Positions 9,615 to 22,855 of a stretch of DNA of 64,000 nucleotides are shown here, piece after piece. The stretch comes from Gautieria morchelliformis. Taxonomy: Eukaryota; Basidiomycota; Agaricomycetes; Gomphales; Gomphaceae. The translations under genes were made by a program, and so were the position numbers. The notes under the pieces were generated by a model. The model was given only the letters and a program-made list of their open reading frames with translations, was not told where the DNA came from and searched no databases. Each line of letters opens with the position of its first letter. Within the stretch, counting starts at the first letter, position 1. The stretch lies in NCBI GenBank assembly GCA_015179125.1, contig WHVA01000278.1:83348-147347 (forward strand), written 5' to 3'.

Positions 9615-12036
9615 GTGGCTTAACAACTATGTTGACTTAGCCAGATTCATGTGACTTGTGGTGGCTGTGAAATAGAAGGGCATGCATCCCATACTAGGTC
9701 AGGTACTCGTTGAAAGTAGCCAACTTGGCACAAATCAGGTCCAGCGAAGCGTCAGATCAGCAAGGTAGCTGAGGATTATGTGTGACGCGTCACGCGTGTT
9801 GCCTCTATGATCCGATTTGACCAAGTACCAATACTTTCAACTGGCAAACTAGAGGAATTACATGCATTGCACCTACTGGGGAATATTTGTCGTCAGTCCC
9901 TATGCAAGCAGTACTGCAGTTTCAGTCATCCATGGCGTACCTCAAACGTGACAACCCTCATTCCCTAGAAAGCTGCTCATATTGGACCTTACAACGCTTA
10001 CCTTCCCCGCCCAATCCGCGATCTTATATGCATCCTTTTTCCTATGTCTTTCACGAGAATGTTACACAATCATGGCTTGATGATGGTATGGAGCGCTGCA
10101 CGGCACACAGCATTGATGATATGGTGAATCGATGGTTTAATCATGGAGAGTCGAGGACTGTTTGGGCGAGGGACACGTTAGGTTGGCTAAGAATGATAAC
10201 AGTGTGTACTCGTCTTTATTCTTTGTATGTTCTTCCACCACGAACCTCATAGGTTCGTAATTTGAGCCTTTGGCACTCGACCAGCTTTCAGTTTCAGATG
10301 ACAGAAGAAACAAAACATCTGATACCAAGCCTGTCCAGACGGAATGCTGTTCTCTGTGCAATTCTCGCAACGGATGGTGCACACATCTCGCTCGCAACTT
10401 CAATGAAAGGACACAGCCCAGAGATCACATGGACTGCGCCATAACTTGACTCTCACTCCTCGTGACGGTTGTGTATATAATCAAAGACGATTCGGAATCG
10501 AATGATTATTCTAGTTCAACTAACATGTGCGGGTGACCCCATACACCACCGAGATCAGTACGTATGTCAAGCGCAAACTCCACAGTCCTAACCGTAGACT
10601 TGAACGACTTCAGACTCACACCTTACTTTCACAGATCTGGGGTACTTAGACTAAAGTTATCACATTGCATTTGTAACTAGCTCGATGATCAACACCCTTA
10701 CTGCTCTTCAAGATTCAATGCATCCTTCGTCACGCTCCCGCGAATCTTCAATATATCTTGACACGATAGGTTCGCTTCGTCGCATAATGACCGGAAAATT
10801 GAATCGGGACGGTCGAATAGGTTTAATGGTGTGTGTCAAATTCAGCGACGTGACCCGCATCCATGACAAGAACTCGATCATAATAGACTAATCAGACATT
10901 AAGAACAGCAACCAAGGAGGACAAGAATAAACACTAGCCGATAGTATTCAACCGATGGGCGATTTGAGCAAATCCTCTCCCGTGGTGAGCACATTGAGCT
11001 GCTCGTCGACAAAACAGATACGATGGCTGGACAAAGCCTAGCGTTCCCGAGATCATCGATCATCGATCAGGCGCTACTTTGAAAGCAACCCATAGAAAAA
11101 TGTTGTGGAAAAATCGGAAAGTAATGGTTTTAGGCGCTACAGCGTTCCTGGTGAGTACATTGTACCCGGCAGACCTGCTCGCTTCTCACTTGTGACATAG
11201 TTTTTCATTTACTTGTTAATAACCCAGTTCTGCAGAGAAGCACTGAACCGCTGCGGCAGCTGAGCTTCGCATACTAGCGACCCCCTGAGTGTATATTTAG
11301 TATTCCTTATACATTGCTAAATCCATCCTCGCTTTTATGAGACACAAGCATGGACAATCCACCACGCACTAACCTCGTCACGTTTTTCTTTCTTTCCGAG
11401 TCCCTCCCGCCTGGCCTCTCCAATTGGCTGTTCTTCAATTGGTTCTGTCACCGCCTCTTCATTTAAAGCAAGTCCTATGACCTCCAAAATCATAAGCCCA
11501 GGCATCATGCATCAGGCATGGGTGAAGATGCAGGGCGGCGCTGGAGTTATAATTTGGGAATTTTGTTAGCCGGAAGCCTAATCTTCGGCTGTTCAATCAG
11601 AGTTCGCGTGCCAGGCACTTGGAGCCAAGGTGCCAGAAATTCAGTCAATGATACTTCTAATCAACAACAACACGTACACGAGGTATACGCACGATGACCA
11701 TGACCTGGGAAAATCGTTCAATCGCAAGTCGACCTAATATGTGCATGGCGGCGCCGTAGCTTATGATATGTGATCATGCTGCGCCAGCTATTCCACGGAT
11801 AGTATCAAGTTATGTCGCTCCAGTTTCTTTAGAGTATGCTACGTGTTGAAACAAAAAAAAACGTGGGGGTTTACAGTAAGAACCGCTGGGCTTTGATGTC
11901 TTCTCGCCGATGAATTCCTGGCACATCAGCACGTGCTTCGCAAGGATCACAATCATTCTGGGATAATTCTACGAAGGCTGTTACAATGAGCACGAGACAA
12001 AGGAAGTGGAGCGACATCGGTTGATAGTGTTTTGCT
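9615..12036. other. Unit 1 non-coding block
   Basis: No intact gene is present. The block is shared with units 2, 3 and 4. It holds a palindromic GTGACGCGTCAC near 9785, a segment with an open frame (9887-10252) that is broken by indels in unit 2, the ABC 3' fragment on the minus strand (10698-10963), and a short open stretch with splice-like signals near 11100-11270. It ends at the solo LTR. Confidence 0.6.
10698..10963 (-). pseudogene. ABC transporter 3'-end fragment, unit 1
   Basis: This matches the last coding segment of the ABC gene at 26469-26732: TAA stop, terminal exon, intron, and the few codons before it. Similarity stops just after ACCGATGGGCGAT, inside the penultimate exon. There are several substitutions. 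It has no promoter or upstream exons. Confidence 0.85.
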
Positions 12037-12533
12037 GTAGAGGACAGGAATTATAGGCAGTAGGTATGGACTGCTTGCTCAAAAGAATAGACTAGAAATT
12101 AATTCACTCTCTCAGTGAATTTAGTTGTCACTGTAAGTATATTATACACTACCTAGAAATTAATTCACTACAGAGGATTTCTAGGTCAATAAATCGAAAG
12201 AACACTAGGCTAATTTACTTGCCTCTCTCAGAGAATTTAGTTGTCACTGAGAGAGGGGGAAATCTGTCTCACTGTGTATGTACTACTACCCGGCCCTTTA
12301 GCGCCCAAGAGCTCGCGCGTCGAAGTCATTTCAGACTCCGCTGGGTGCAGCCGCTTGTGAAAATAGAAATAACAAGATGAAATGGAGAGGTAAGGAGTGA
12401 CTGGAAAATTTCGAAAATAATCAGAGTGATGGGTGCATGGTACAAGAACAATGTGAGAAGAGATTGAAACACCATACAGCAAATCGAATATATTATGCTT
12501 GATTTTGGTGCAGGAGCATAAATGCACCCAACA
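12037..12533 (-). repeat. Solo copia LTR at a deletion junction
   Basis: This 497-bp LTR in minus orientation (TGTA... to ...CCAACA on the plus strand) is highly similar to the LTR at 2755. The flanking five bases differ (TTTGC and CCATT). In the paralogous unit the left flank aligns near 16790 and the right flank near 18170. About 1.37 kb of unit sequence, including the promoter and exons 1-5 of the unit-2 gene, is therefore missing here. Confidence 0.9.
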
Positions 12534-13920
12534 CCATTCCCCAGCGCCGGCCCGGACTGTTCCTCGGCATTCACGTAGGACTTCCAAGGCAGCACCCACG
12601 AACCGGTGATCGACGAAGAGTCTGCGGCCGAAATGATGTACCAAACTAGTCTCACTGGGTCAGACCCGGGACTTGGCATTGGGTCCGCAGATGTCAATTA
12701 CATGGGGGAATATGCTCTAGGGTAGGGACAGCCATCGTACATGACGTTAGAAATTAACTCATCTCATTCTTAAGAGGACAGCCGGAAGAGCTACATTGCC
12801 TATTGCCAGGATGTGATAATACTTGGCACTGTGGTCCTTCTCCCCGCCAGAACGGCGCATCCGTCCCCAGCGTCGGCCTGGACTGTTACCTGGTGTTCAA
12901 GCAGCAGGGCTTGCACTACACCGCCCCTGACCCAAGTTCCTCACTGATAAGCTCTGCCTGTGACCGCATGAGCTCGTCAGCGGAAGGAGAACTCCGCTCA
13001 AGGTCGGGCTACGACACGCTATTCAGGCTCTCTCCGGGTTTGACGTCGTTGCAATATATTGATGAGTAAGTACAGATATATTATGTGAAAAGCACACTCT
13101 GATGTTGTTCATAAGCGGTCAAGAGACTGGATCCTATTTCCTACCGCCCGTAGGAAATGCACCGTGTCTCCACAATGGTCTGGATCCGGGAGGCACGCCC
13201 TTCTCTGATGACAGTCCAGACAATCTGGTCCACACAGATGGTGGGCATCATGTGTGAGTGGTTTCGTGGATGTTTGACAGACGGGAACATGACCCTGACG
13301 CATGTCGCAGGCCCACCATCCACCAAGGACAATTCGATTACAACAGGGGGATGGTGTGGACCACCACTGCCACCCCACCCGCTGCAAATCTTGCCAGTGG
13401 GCAGCTGGCGGGAGCCTCAACTAGGCGACCAGATGCAGCACCCTCGCCTACACCCCAATACGAGTCGCCATCATCATCCGATAGTGAGGATGATGACTTG
13501 GCACCAACTACCAGTGAAACCCCACACCCCACGGAATGCGGCCATACCGATGCAAATGGCCGGACCTGTCGAAAGGTCGATGTCGATCACACACTGCACT
13601 GGATCGCCGACCACGTCATGCGGGAGCTCAAACATATCCAGAGAGGCTCTTTAGCCATATCGAGGGCCACGATCCTGAAGTCCGATGCCGACGTTCTCCG
13701 GGCAGAGGCGCTCCAGGTGGTGTGTCCTTACGGATGCACCACGTACCGCAAACGACGGAGGACGTTCTCGCAAGAAGCCCATCTGCTGCGGCACTTCCGG
13801 GAGACCTGCCGGAAGAACCTGACAGATAGGAAGGCTAGGGCTGTGGCCGCAAAAGAATGGCAATCAAAACGCGGACTCGATGTCTTGACCAAGAACTCGG
13901 GGAGAAAGTCAGCGGCTTAA
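12534..13920 (+). pseudogene. Unit 2 zinc-finger gene, 5'-truncated
   Basis: Exons by comparison with unit 3: partial exon 6 (12534-12721), exon 7 (12775-13065), exon 8 (13116-13253) and exon 9 (13311-13920). Introns are GT-AG, with phases and lengths as in unit 3 (exon 7 is 291 nt, exon 8 is 138 nt). Exons 7-9 are open and encode the whole C-terminal Cys/His region. The promoter and exons 1-5 are gone, replaced by the solo LTR. Exon 6 has an in-frame TAG where unit 3 has CAG. A shortened product from a new start in exon 7 cannot be excluded. I treat it as a recent pseudogene. Confidence 0.78.
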
Positions 13921-16900
13921 CAACTGTGTTGACTTGGCTACATCCATGTGACTTGTGGTGGCTGTGAAATAAAAGGTCATGCATCCCATACTAGGTCAGG
14001 TGCCCATTGAAAGTAGCCAACTTGGCACAAATTAGGGCCAGCGAAGCGTAAGATGAGCAAGGTAGCTGAGCAACGGTTGACGCGCGACGACCGAAATGTG
14101 ATTATGTGTGACGTGTCACGCGTGGTTCCTCGATGATCCGATTTGACCAAGTACCTATACTTTCAACTGGCAAACTAAAGGAATTACATGCATTGCACCT
14201 ACCGGGGAATATTTGTCGTCAGTCCCTATGCAAGCAGTACTGCGGCTTCAGTCGTCCATGGCGTACCTCAAACGTGACACCCTCATTCCCTAGAAAGCTG
14301 CTCATAACGCTTACCTTCCCCGCCCAATCCGCGATCTTATATGCATCCCTTTTCCTATATCTTTCACGAGAATGTTAAACAATCATGGCTCGATGATGGT
14401 ATGGAGCCCTGCACGGCACACAGCATTGATAGTATGCCATGTGAATCAATGGTTTAATCCTGGAGAGTCAAAGACTGTTTGGTCGAGGGACACGTTAGGT
14501 TGGTTAGGAACGATAACAGTGTGTACTCGTCTTTATTCTCGGTATCTACTTCCACCACGAACGGCCTGGTTTGTCTAATGATGGCATATACCCAACTTTG
14601 CTCCTTAGTAGTCCGAAAGGTACAAATGGCCAAAGATTTAGGAAATGCAGGTCGGTTCCGACCAATTCACTGCCGTCTCGTACTATGGAAACCCCCTTTT
14701 GTTTGATATTTGAAGTTAGACATCGCACAACTGCCCAAGGAAACAGAATAGGTGCAGTCTTTCCCGTACATCCCCTTCCAACTCATCATGCCTGATACAT
14801 GATTCACCAAAAGGAAATGCATTGTCACCATTGGTTTGGTCCTATTTTAATCCGTGTTCTAGGTGTAGATGGGCCAGATGAAGGAACAGATAAATGTGGC
14901 AGGCTGGATTCGAGCCGGCAGACTATGGGCGGGACATGAACCCACCACCACAGAGTGAGCTTCGGTGGTGCACACGTAACCGAGATGATGGTCTTCTGAT
15001 AGCGACCCCATAGGTTCGTAGTTCGAGCCTTTGGCACACGGTCAGCTTTCACCGCTTTCAGTTTCAGATGACGGAAGAGACAAAATGTTCTAATGCCAAG
15101 CCTGTCCACATGGAATGCTGTTCTCCGTGTAATTCTGGCAACGGATGATGCACACCACAGTCTCACTCGCAGCTTCAATGAAAGGACGCAGCCCAGATAT
15201 CGCATGGACTGCGCCATAACTTGACTCTCACTCCTCGTGACGGTTGTGTATATAATCAAAGACGATTCGGAATCGAATGAGTATTCTACTTCAACTAACA
15301 AGTGCGGCCGGACCTCCCATACACCAGCGAGATCAGTACGTACGTAAAGCGCAAACTCCGTAGCGCCAACCGTTGACTTGAACGACTTCGGACTCACACC
15401 CTACTTTCACAGATCTGGAGCACTTAGACTAGAGCTATCACATTGCATTTGTAAAATCTAGCTCGACGATCAACACCCTTACTGCTCTTCGAGATTCGAC
15501 GCATCCTTCGCCACGCCCCCGCGAATCTTCAATATATCTTGACCCGATAGGTTTGCTTCATCGCATAATGACCGGAAAATCGAATCGGGACGGTCGAATA
15601 GGTTTAATGGTGTGTCAAATTCGGCGTCGCGACCCGCATCCATGACAAGAACTCGATCATAATAGACTAATCAGACATTAAGAATGGCAACCAAGGAGGA
15701 CAAGAATACACACTGACCGATAGTATTCAACCGATGGGCGATTTGAGCAAATCCTCTCCCGTGGTGAGCGCATTGAGCTGCTCGTCGACAAAACGGATAT
15801 GATGGCTGGACAAAGCCTAGCATTCCCAAGATCATCAATCATCGATCAGGCGCTACTTTGAAAGCGACCCGTAGAAAAATGTTGTGGAGAAATCGGAAAC
15901 TAATGGTTTTAGGCGCTACAGCTTTCCTGGTGAGTACATTGTACTACGCAGACCTGCTCACTTTCACCTGTGACATAGTTTTACATTTACTTGTTCATAA
16001 CCCAGTTCTGCAGAGCAGCACTGAACCGCTGCGGCAGCTGATCTTCGCATACTACCGACCCCCTGAGTGTATATTTAGTATTCCTTATCCATTGCTAAAT
16101 CCATCCTCACTTTTATGAGACACAAGCATGGACAATCCACCACGCACTAACCTCATCACACTTTTCTTTCTTTCTGAGTCCCTCCTGCCTGGCGTCTTCA
16201 ATTGGCTGTTCTTCAATTGATTCTGTCACCGCCTCTTCAATTAAAGCAAGTCCTATGACCTCCAAAATCATAAGCCCAGGCATCAGGCATGGGTGAAGAT
16301 GCAGGGCGGCGCTGGAGTTACAATTTGGGAATTTTGTTAGCCGGAAGCCTAATCTTCGGCTGTTCAATCAGAGTTCGCGTGCCAGGCACTTGGAGCCAAG
16401 GTGCCAGAAATTCAGTCAATGATACTTCTAATCAACAACGACATGTACACGAGGTATACGCACGATGACCATGACCTGGGAAAATCATTCAATCGCAAGT
16501 CGACCTAATACGTGCATGGCGGCGCTGTAGCTTCTGATATGTGATAATGCTGTGCCAGCTATTCCACGGATGGCATCAAGTTATGTCGCTCCAGTTTCTT
16601 TAGAATATGCTACGTGTTGAAAACGTGGGGGTTTAAGAACCGCTGGGCTTCGATGTCTTCTCGCTGATGAATTCCTGGCACGTAGGCACGTGCTTCGCAA
16701 GGATCACAATCATTCTGGGATAATTATACGAAGGCTGTTACAATGAGTACAAGACAAAGGAAGTGGAGCGACATCGGTTGATAGTGTTTTGCGTCGGGTT
16801 ACGAGACATGCGTAGAGGCTCAGTGACAGCCGGGGGCGACATCTGAAAGCTAACGGTGTTATGCAAGGACAGTGCAGAGCCTGGGCAAAACAAAGGTACT

Positions 16901-17135
16901 ACACGGGGAGTAGGCGTGGGGCAGAGATGGTCACATCACGAAGCTGATGCACGTGTTAGGTCACTGGCATTTGAATGGTCGTGTGGTCGTACATTTGTTT
17001 AGAAGTGTCATTTACTGGAAGGCTGTTACAATAAGTACAAGATAATCCCGGAAAAGCGTGTCTCTGAGTCAGGTTATCGGGGAGCCCTGCATTAGCGTAG
17101 CCATTCAGGGAATGGCGCGTGTACTAGTAGATAGA
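13921..17135. other. Unit 2 non-coding block
   Basis: This is the shared inter-gene segment between the unit-2 and unit-3 zinc-finger genes. It carries the ABC 3' fragment at 15479-15742. A short open stretch at 15894-16118 has a GTGAGT donor and a CCCAG acceptor; joined, it would start MLWRNRKLMVLGATAFL, hydrophobic after a basic start. Units 1 and 3 keep the same block, but I cannot identify a gene. The segment ends in the unit-3 TATA box. Confidence 0.5.
15479..15742 (-). pseudogene. ABC transporter 3'-end fragment, unit 2
   Basis: Same fragment as in units 1 and 3, with the same break after ACCGATGGGCGAT. The stop codon is TAA, against TAG in the parent gene. Confidence 0.85.
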
Positions 17136-17142
17136 TATAAAG
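17136..17142 (+). promoter_or_regulatory. TATA box of the unit 3 zinc-finger gene
   Basis: TATAAAG lies 50 bp upstream of the ATG at 17192. The same block (CTAGTAGATAGATATAAAGG) precedes the unit-4 gene at about 22635. Conservation between units supports a promoter. Confidence 0.65.
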
Positions 17143-17191
17143 GAGACGCTATTGCACGTTCTTCCCCTCCACACTAGCTACTCATTTCGAG

Positions 17192-19550
17192 ATGGCTCAG
17201 TATTACACCATGCGCTCGCACGATGATGGATGGAGGTGAGGCTTACCACTCCGAGGCCTCATACTTCTGTACGCTTACCACGCGATACGATGTAGCTATA
17301 TGCCACAGGACAGCACCACCGCCAACACTTCCTACCCCATGGACGATGCCTCCTACAGTAGGGCGTACCATCAATCGGTACGATCAACCGAAGTAGCGGT
17401 TGATTACACAGTGGCCCCTTCTTTTGTCCAGCTTGAGGATGGAAACCTACAAGTGAGAATTCAAACTTGTTCGAGATTGTAATGTACGCCTCTGACGACT
17501 TCTCAGCCTGCAATGGGAATGTCTGGAGTTAGGAGCGACGAGGCAGGGGCCGTGTATGACAATGTCATCCGCGGTGAACCTTCTCAGTATGCATCGTGAA
17601 TTTGTGCGAGATGATGAAACTCACTGACCCATTCGCAGAAACACCATGCTTCCAGCTGTCAATGGCTTCGTGCCACAAGCCCCACCATGTGTCGCCGGTG
17701 TCATGGACAACATGTCATACCGCACGGGTAGCCACGTGGCTCTTGATGACCGGGTGCGGACTGCTCCAGGGTACGGACAGCCATTATTGGGACGCGGAAA
17801 ATGACTTATTTAAATTCTAAGTGGGTACCCGGGAGGACTACATTGCCCAGTGCCAGGAGCTCTATACTCGGCTTTCAACGACCTCTCTGGCACCAGATCA
17901 TACGGCTGCACCGCTCGTGAACCCCTGATCGAAACCGAGCCGACTGTAAGGGAGGTTATCTCGTACAATCAGCCTAGTGGATCATCGGTAGGCTCTGCTG
18001 TCGATTATGTGGAGGAATACGTGCATCTCAGGTAGGGACACCATAATGCTTGAGTCTAGAAAATAACCCATTTCATTCTTAAGCGGGCAGGGGGATGCAT
18101 CACATTACCCACTGTCAATATCTGACAGTAATTGGCTATCTGGTCCTCCTCCACATCAGGAAGGCGCACCATTCCCCAGCGCCAGCCCAGGCTGTTCCTC
18201 AGCGTTCATGCAGGATTTCCAACGCATCACCCGCGAACCCGTGATCGACGAAGAGTCTGCGGCCGAAATGATGCACCAAACTAGTCTCACTGGGTCGGAC
18301 CCGGGACTTGGCATTGGGTCCGCAGATGTCAATTACCGGGGGGAATATGCTCTAGGGTAGGGACAGCCATCGTACGTGACGTTAGAAATTGACTGATTTC
18401 ACTGTTAAGCGGACAGCCGGAAGAGCCAAATTGCCTATTGCCAGCAGGTGATAATACTTGGCACTGTGGTCCTTCTCCCTGCCAGAACGGCGCATCCGTC
18501 CCCAGCGTCGGCCTGGACTTTTACCTGGCGTTCAAGCAGCAGGGCTTGCACTACACCGCCCCTGACCCAAGTTCCTCACTGATAAGCTCTGCCTGTGGCT
18601 GCATGAGCTCATCAGCAGAAGGAGAACTCCGCTCAAGGTCAGGCTACGACACTCCATTCAGGCTCTCTCCGGGTCTTACGTCGTTACAATATATTGATGA
18701 GTAAGTACAGATATATTATGTGAAATAACACACTCTGATGTTGTTCATAAGCGGTCAAGAGACTGGATCCTATTTCCTACTGCCCGTAGGAAATGCACCT
18801 TGTCTCCACAATGGTCTGGATCCGGCAGGCATGCCCTTCTCTGATGACAGTCCAGACAATCTGGTCCACACAGATGGTGGGCATCATGTGTGAGTGGTTT
18901 CGTGGATGTTTGACAGACGGGAACATGACCCTGACGCATGTCGCAGGCCCACCATCCACCAAAGACAATTTCATTACAACAGGGGGATGGCGTGGACCAC
19001 CACTGCCACCCCACCCGCTGCAAATCTTGCCAGTGTGCAGCTGGCGGGCGCCTCAACTAGGCGACCAGACGCAGCACCCTCGCCTACCCCACAACACGAG
19101 TCGCCATCATCATCCGATAGTGAGGATGATGACTTGGCACCAACAACGGACACCCCACACCCCAAGGAATGCGGCCATATCAATGCATATGGCCGGATCT
19201 GTCGAAAGTCATTCGATGCCAATCGAACCCGGCACTGGATCAACGAACACGTCATGCGGGAACTGAAAGACATCCAGAGGGGCTATTTGGACGTATCCAG
19301 GGCCAGGATACTCAAGTCCGATGCCGACGTTCTCTGGGCAGAGGGGCTAGTGGTGGTCTGTCCTTACGGATGCAAGAACCTGTACAACCAGCCTGAGACG
19401 TTCTCGCGACAGCTGCATCTGCTGCGGCACTTCCGGGAGACCTGCTGGAAGAATCTAACGGATAGGAAGGCTAGGGCCATGGCCGCAAAACAATGGAAAG
19501 CGAAACGCGGACCCGATGCCTTGAACTCCTGGAGAAAGTCAGCGGCTTAA
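17192..19550 (+). CDS. Unit 3 zinc-finger-like protein, nine exons, 642 aa
   Basis: Exons: 17192-17235, 17296-17452, 17507-17586, 17639-17770, 17822-18031, 18084-18356, 18410-18700, 18752-18889, 18947-19550. All introns are GT-AG, 50-60 nt, and the joined frame is open for 642 codons. The C-terminal exon holds an acidic Ser tract (SSSDSEDDD). It then has two Cys/His clusters: ECGH...RICRK...HWINEH, and CPYGC with LHLLRHFRETC, a C2HC/C2H2-like arrangement. Exons 5-8 look like duplicates of one module. Function is unknown; a nuclear DNA- or protein-binding role is only a guess. It is the sole intact copy of the array. Confidence 0.78.
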
Positions 19551-22500
19551 CAGCTATGTTGACTTCATTAGGCTGTGAATAGAAGGGCATGCATCCCATA
19601 CTAGGTCAAGTGCTCATTGAAAGTAGCCAACTTGGCACAAATTAGGTCCAGAGAAGTGTAAGATGAGCAAGGTAGCTGAGCAACGGTTGACGGCGACCTA
19701 AATGTGATTATGTGTGACGCATCACGCGCGTGCCTTGATGATCCGATTTGACCAATACCTTCAATACTGAAAGCAAACTAGAGGAATTACATGCATTGCA
19801 CCTACCGGGGAACGTTTGTCGTCAGTCCCCATGCAAGCTGTACTGCAGCTTCAGTCGTCCATGGCGTACCTCAAATGTGACAACCCTCATTCCCTAGAAA
19901 GCTGCTCATATTGGGCCTTACAACGCTTACCTTCTCCGCCCAATCCGCGATCTTACATTCATCCCTTTTCCTATATCTTTCACAAGAAAGTTACACAATC
20001 ATGGCTCAATGATGGTATGGAGCCCTGCGCACACAGCATTGACGATATGTTGCACGCTGGTCTAATCCTGGAGAGTCGAAGATTGTTGGGCGAGGGACAC
20101 GTTAGGTTGGTTAGGAACAATAACAGTGTGTACTCGTCTTTATTCTTGGTATCTACTTCTACCACGAACGGCCTGGTTTGTCTAATGATGGCATATACCC
20201 AGTCCGAATCGTGCAATTGGCCAAAGATTTAGGAAATGCAGGTCGGTTCTGACCGACTCCCTGTCGTCTCGTACTACGGAAACCCCCCTTTTGTTTGACA
20301 TTTGAAGGTAGACATCGCACAACTGCCCAAGAAAACAGAATAGGTGCAGTCGTTCCCGTACATTCCCTTCCAACTCATCATGCCTGATAAATGATTCACA
20401 AAAGGAAATGCATTGTCACCATTGGTTTGGTCATATTTTAATCCTTGTTCTAGGTGTAACTGGGCCAGATGAAGGAACAGATACATGTGGCAGGCTGGAT
20501 TCGAGCCGGCGGACTATGGGCGGGACATGAACCCACCACCACGGAGTGAGCTTCGGTGGTGCACACGTAACCGTGATGATGGTCTTCTGATAGTGACCCC
20601 GTAGGTTCGTAGTTCGAGCCTTTGGCACATGGTCAGCTTTCACCGCTTTCAGTTTCAGATGACAGAAGAGACAGAACAGTCTAATGCCAAGCCTGTCCAG
20701 ATGCTATTCTCCGTCTAATTCTGGCATCGGATGGTGCACACCACAGAGTCTCTCGCAACTTCAATGGAAGGACACAGCCCAGAGGTCACGTGGGCTGCGC
20801 CATAAGTTGACTTTGACCCCTCGTGACGGTCGTGTATATAATCAAAGTCGATTCGGAATCGAATGATATTCTACTTCAACTAACAGGTGCGGCCGGACCT
20901 TCCTGGGCAGCGGTCGATGAATACCGAGATCAGTACGTACGTAAAGCGCGAACTCCAAAGCCCTAACCGTAGACTTGAACGACTTCGGACCCACACCTTG
21001 CTTTCACAGATATGGGGTACTTAGACTGGAGTTATTGCATTGCATTTGTAAAATCTAGCTCGACTGTCGATGAAGACCCCTACTGCTCTTCGAGATTCGA
21101 CGCATCCTTCGTCACGGTCCCGCGAATCTTCAATATATCTTGACGCGATAGGTTCGCTTCGTTACATAATGACCGGAAAATCGAATCGGGACGGTCGAAT
21201 AGGTTTAATGGTCTGTCAAATTCGGCAGCGCGACCCGCATCCATGACAAGAACTCGATTGTAATAGACTAATCAGACATTAAGAACCACAACCAAGGAGG
21301 ACAAGAATAAACACTAGCCGATAGTATTCAACCGATGGGCGATTTGAGCAAATGCTCTCCCGTGGTGAGCGCATTGAGTTACTTGTGGACAAACGGATAC
21401 GATGGCTGGACAAAGCCTAGCGTTCCGTAGATCATCGATCAGGCGTTAAAGCGACCCGTAGAAATATGTTTTGGAGAAATCGGAAACTAATGGCTTAGTA
21501 GGCGCTACGGTGTTCCTGGTGAGTACATTGTACTATGCAGACCTGCTCAGTTCTCACCTGTGACATAATTTTCCATTTACTTGTTCATAGCCCAGTTCTG
21601 CAGAGTAGCATTGAACCATTGCAGCAGCTGATCTTCGCATACCGGCGACCCCCTGAGTGTATATTACCCCTTATGCATCGCTTAATCTATCCTCGCTTTT
21701 ACGACACACAAGCATGGACAATTCGCCAGACACTAACCTGCTCACGTCCTTCTTCCTTACCGAGTCCCTCTTTCCTGGCCTCTCCGATTGGCTGTCCTTC
21801 GAATTGTTCTGTCACCGCCTCTTCATTTAAAGCAAGTATGACCTTGAAAATCATAAGCGCAGGCATCAGGCATGGATGAAGGTACAGGGCGGCGCTGGAG
21901 CCACGTTACAATTTGGGAATTTTGATAGCCGGAAACCTAATCTACGGGTGTTCAGAGCTCGCGCGCCAGGCACTTGGGAGTATCGAAGCAAGGTACCCAC
22001 TTCCGTCAATGATACTTCTAATCAAATTTATAATGACACAAGGTATACGCACGATGACCATGACCTGGGAAAATCGTTCAAACGCAAGTCGACCTAATAC
22101 GTGCATGGCGGGCTGTGATGCATGCAGCTTCGAGATGTGATCATGTCTGCGCCAGCTATTCCAAGGATAGCATCAAGTTATGTCACACCAGTTTCAGTAG
22201 AGTATGCTACGTGTCGAAAACGTTCCAAGAACTTGTCCCTGGGAACTAAGTTGACATCGCCGCGAGAGTGCCGCGAAGGAAACGTTACCAGCCAGCTGAA
22301 AAATGGATTAGGAGACGGACCCGGAAACTGAAATATGAACGGCTGGGCTTCAATTCTCGTCGAAGCATTTGGCACGTGCATCACTAGGATCAAAATCATT
22401 GTGGGATAATTATACGAAGGGTGTTCCAATGAGTCACAGACAAAGGAAGCACGAGATCACTTGATACTACCCGGGTAATAGCCGCAGACATGACATCACA

Positions 22501-22646
22501 TCTCGACGCCGAGTAATTCGTTTAGAAGTTGACTGGAAGGCTGTTACAACAAGTACGATATAATCCCAGGAAAGCGTTTCTCAGGTATCGGGGAGCCCTG
22601 CATTAGCGTAGCCATTCATGGAGTGACGCGTGTACTAGTAGATAGA
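19551..22646. other. Unit 3 non-coding block
   Basis: This is the same arrangement as in unit 2, with scattered indels. It carries the ABC 3' fragment at 21080-21343 and ends in the unit-4 TATA box (TATAAAG about 22647). No intact gene is recognised. Confidence 0.55.
21080..21343 (-). pseudogene. ABC transporter 3'-end fragment, unit 3
   Basis: This copy is very close to the true ABC end at 26469, keeping the TAG stop and most terminal-exon bases. It breaks after the same ACCGATGGGCGAT. Confidence 0.85.
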
Positions 22647-22855
22647 TATAAAGGAGAAGCAATGGCACGTTCTTCCCCCTCCGCAAGCTACTCGTTTCGA
22701 GATACGGTCTGACTACACCATGCCCTCGCACGATAACATTGATAACTTACACCCATATGAGACCGTTGCTATCGATCAGCACTCATATTATTTGGACAGC
22801 CCACATGGACGCAGGTTAGTCTTGCCACGCGACCTCCCACTTATGCACGCTTACA

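Noticed and set aside
9887..10252. 121-codon frame conserved between array units
   Set aside because: Unit 2 breaks it with indels and the other units change its start. The similarity is explained by the duplicated DNA itself.
14900..15040. Possible tRNA B boxes (GGATTCGAGCC and TAGTTCGAGCC)
   Set aside because: No A box at the right distance and no cloverleaf; left out as chance matches.
14825..15397. 190-codon minus-strand frame in unit 2
   Set aside because: Not kept in units 1 and 3, where it is interrupted. No motif or splice support.
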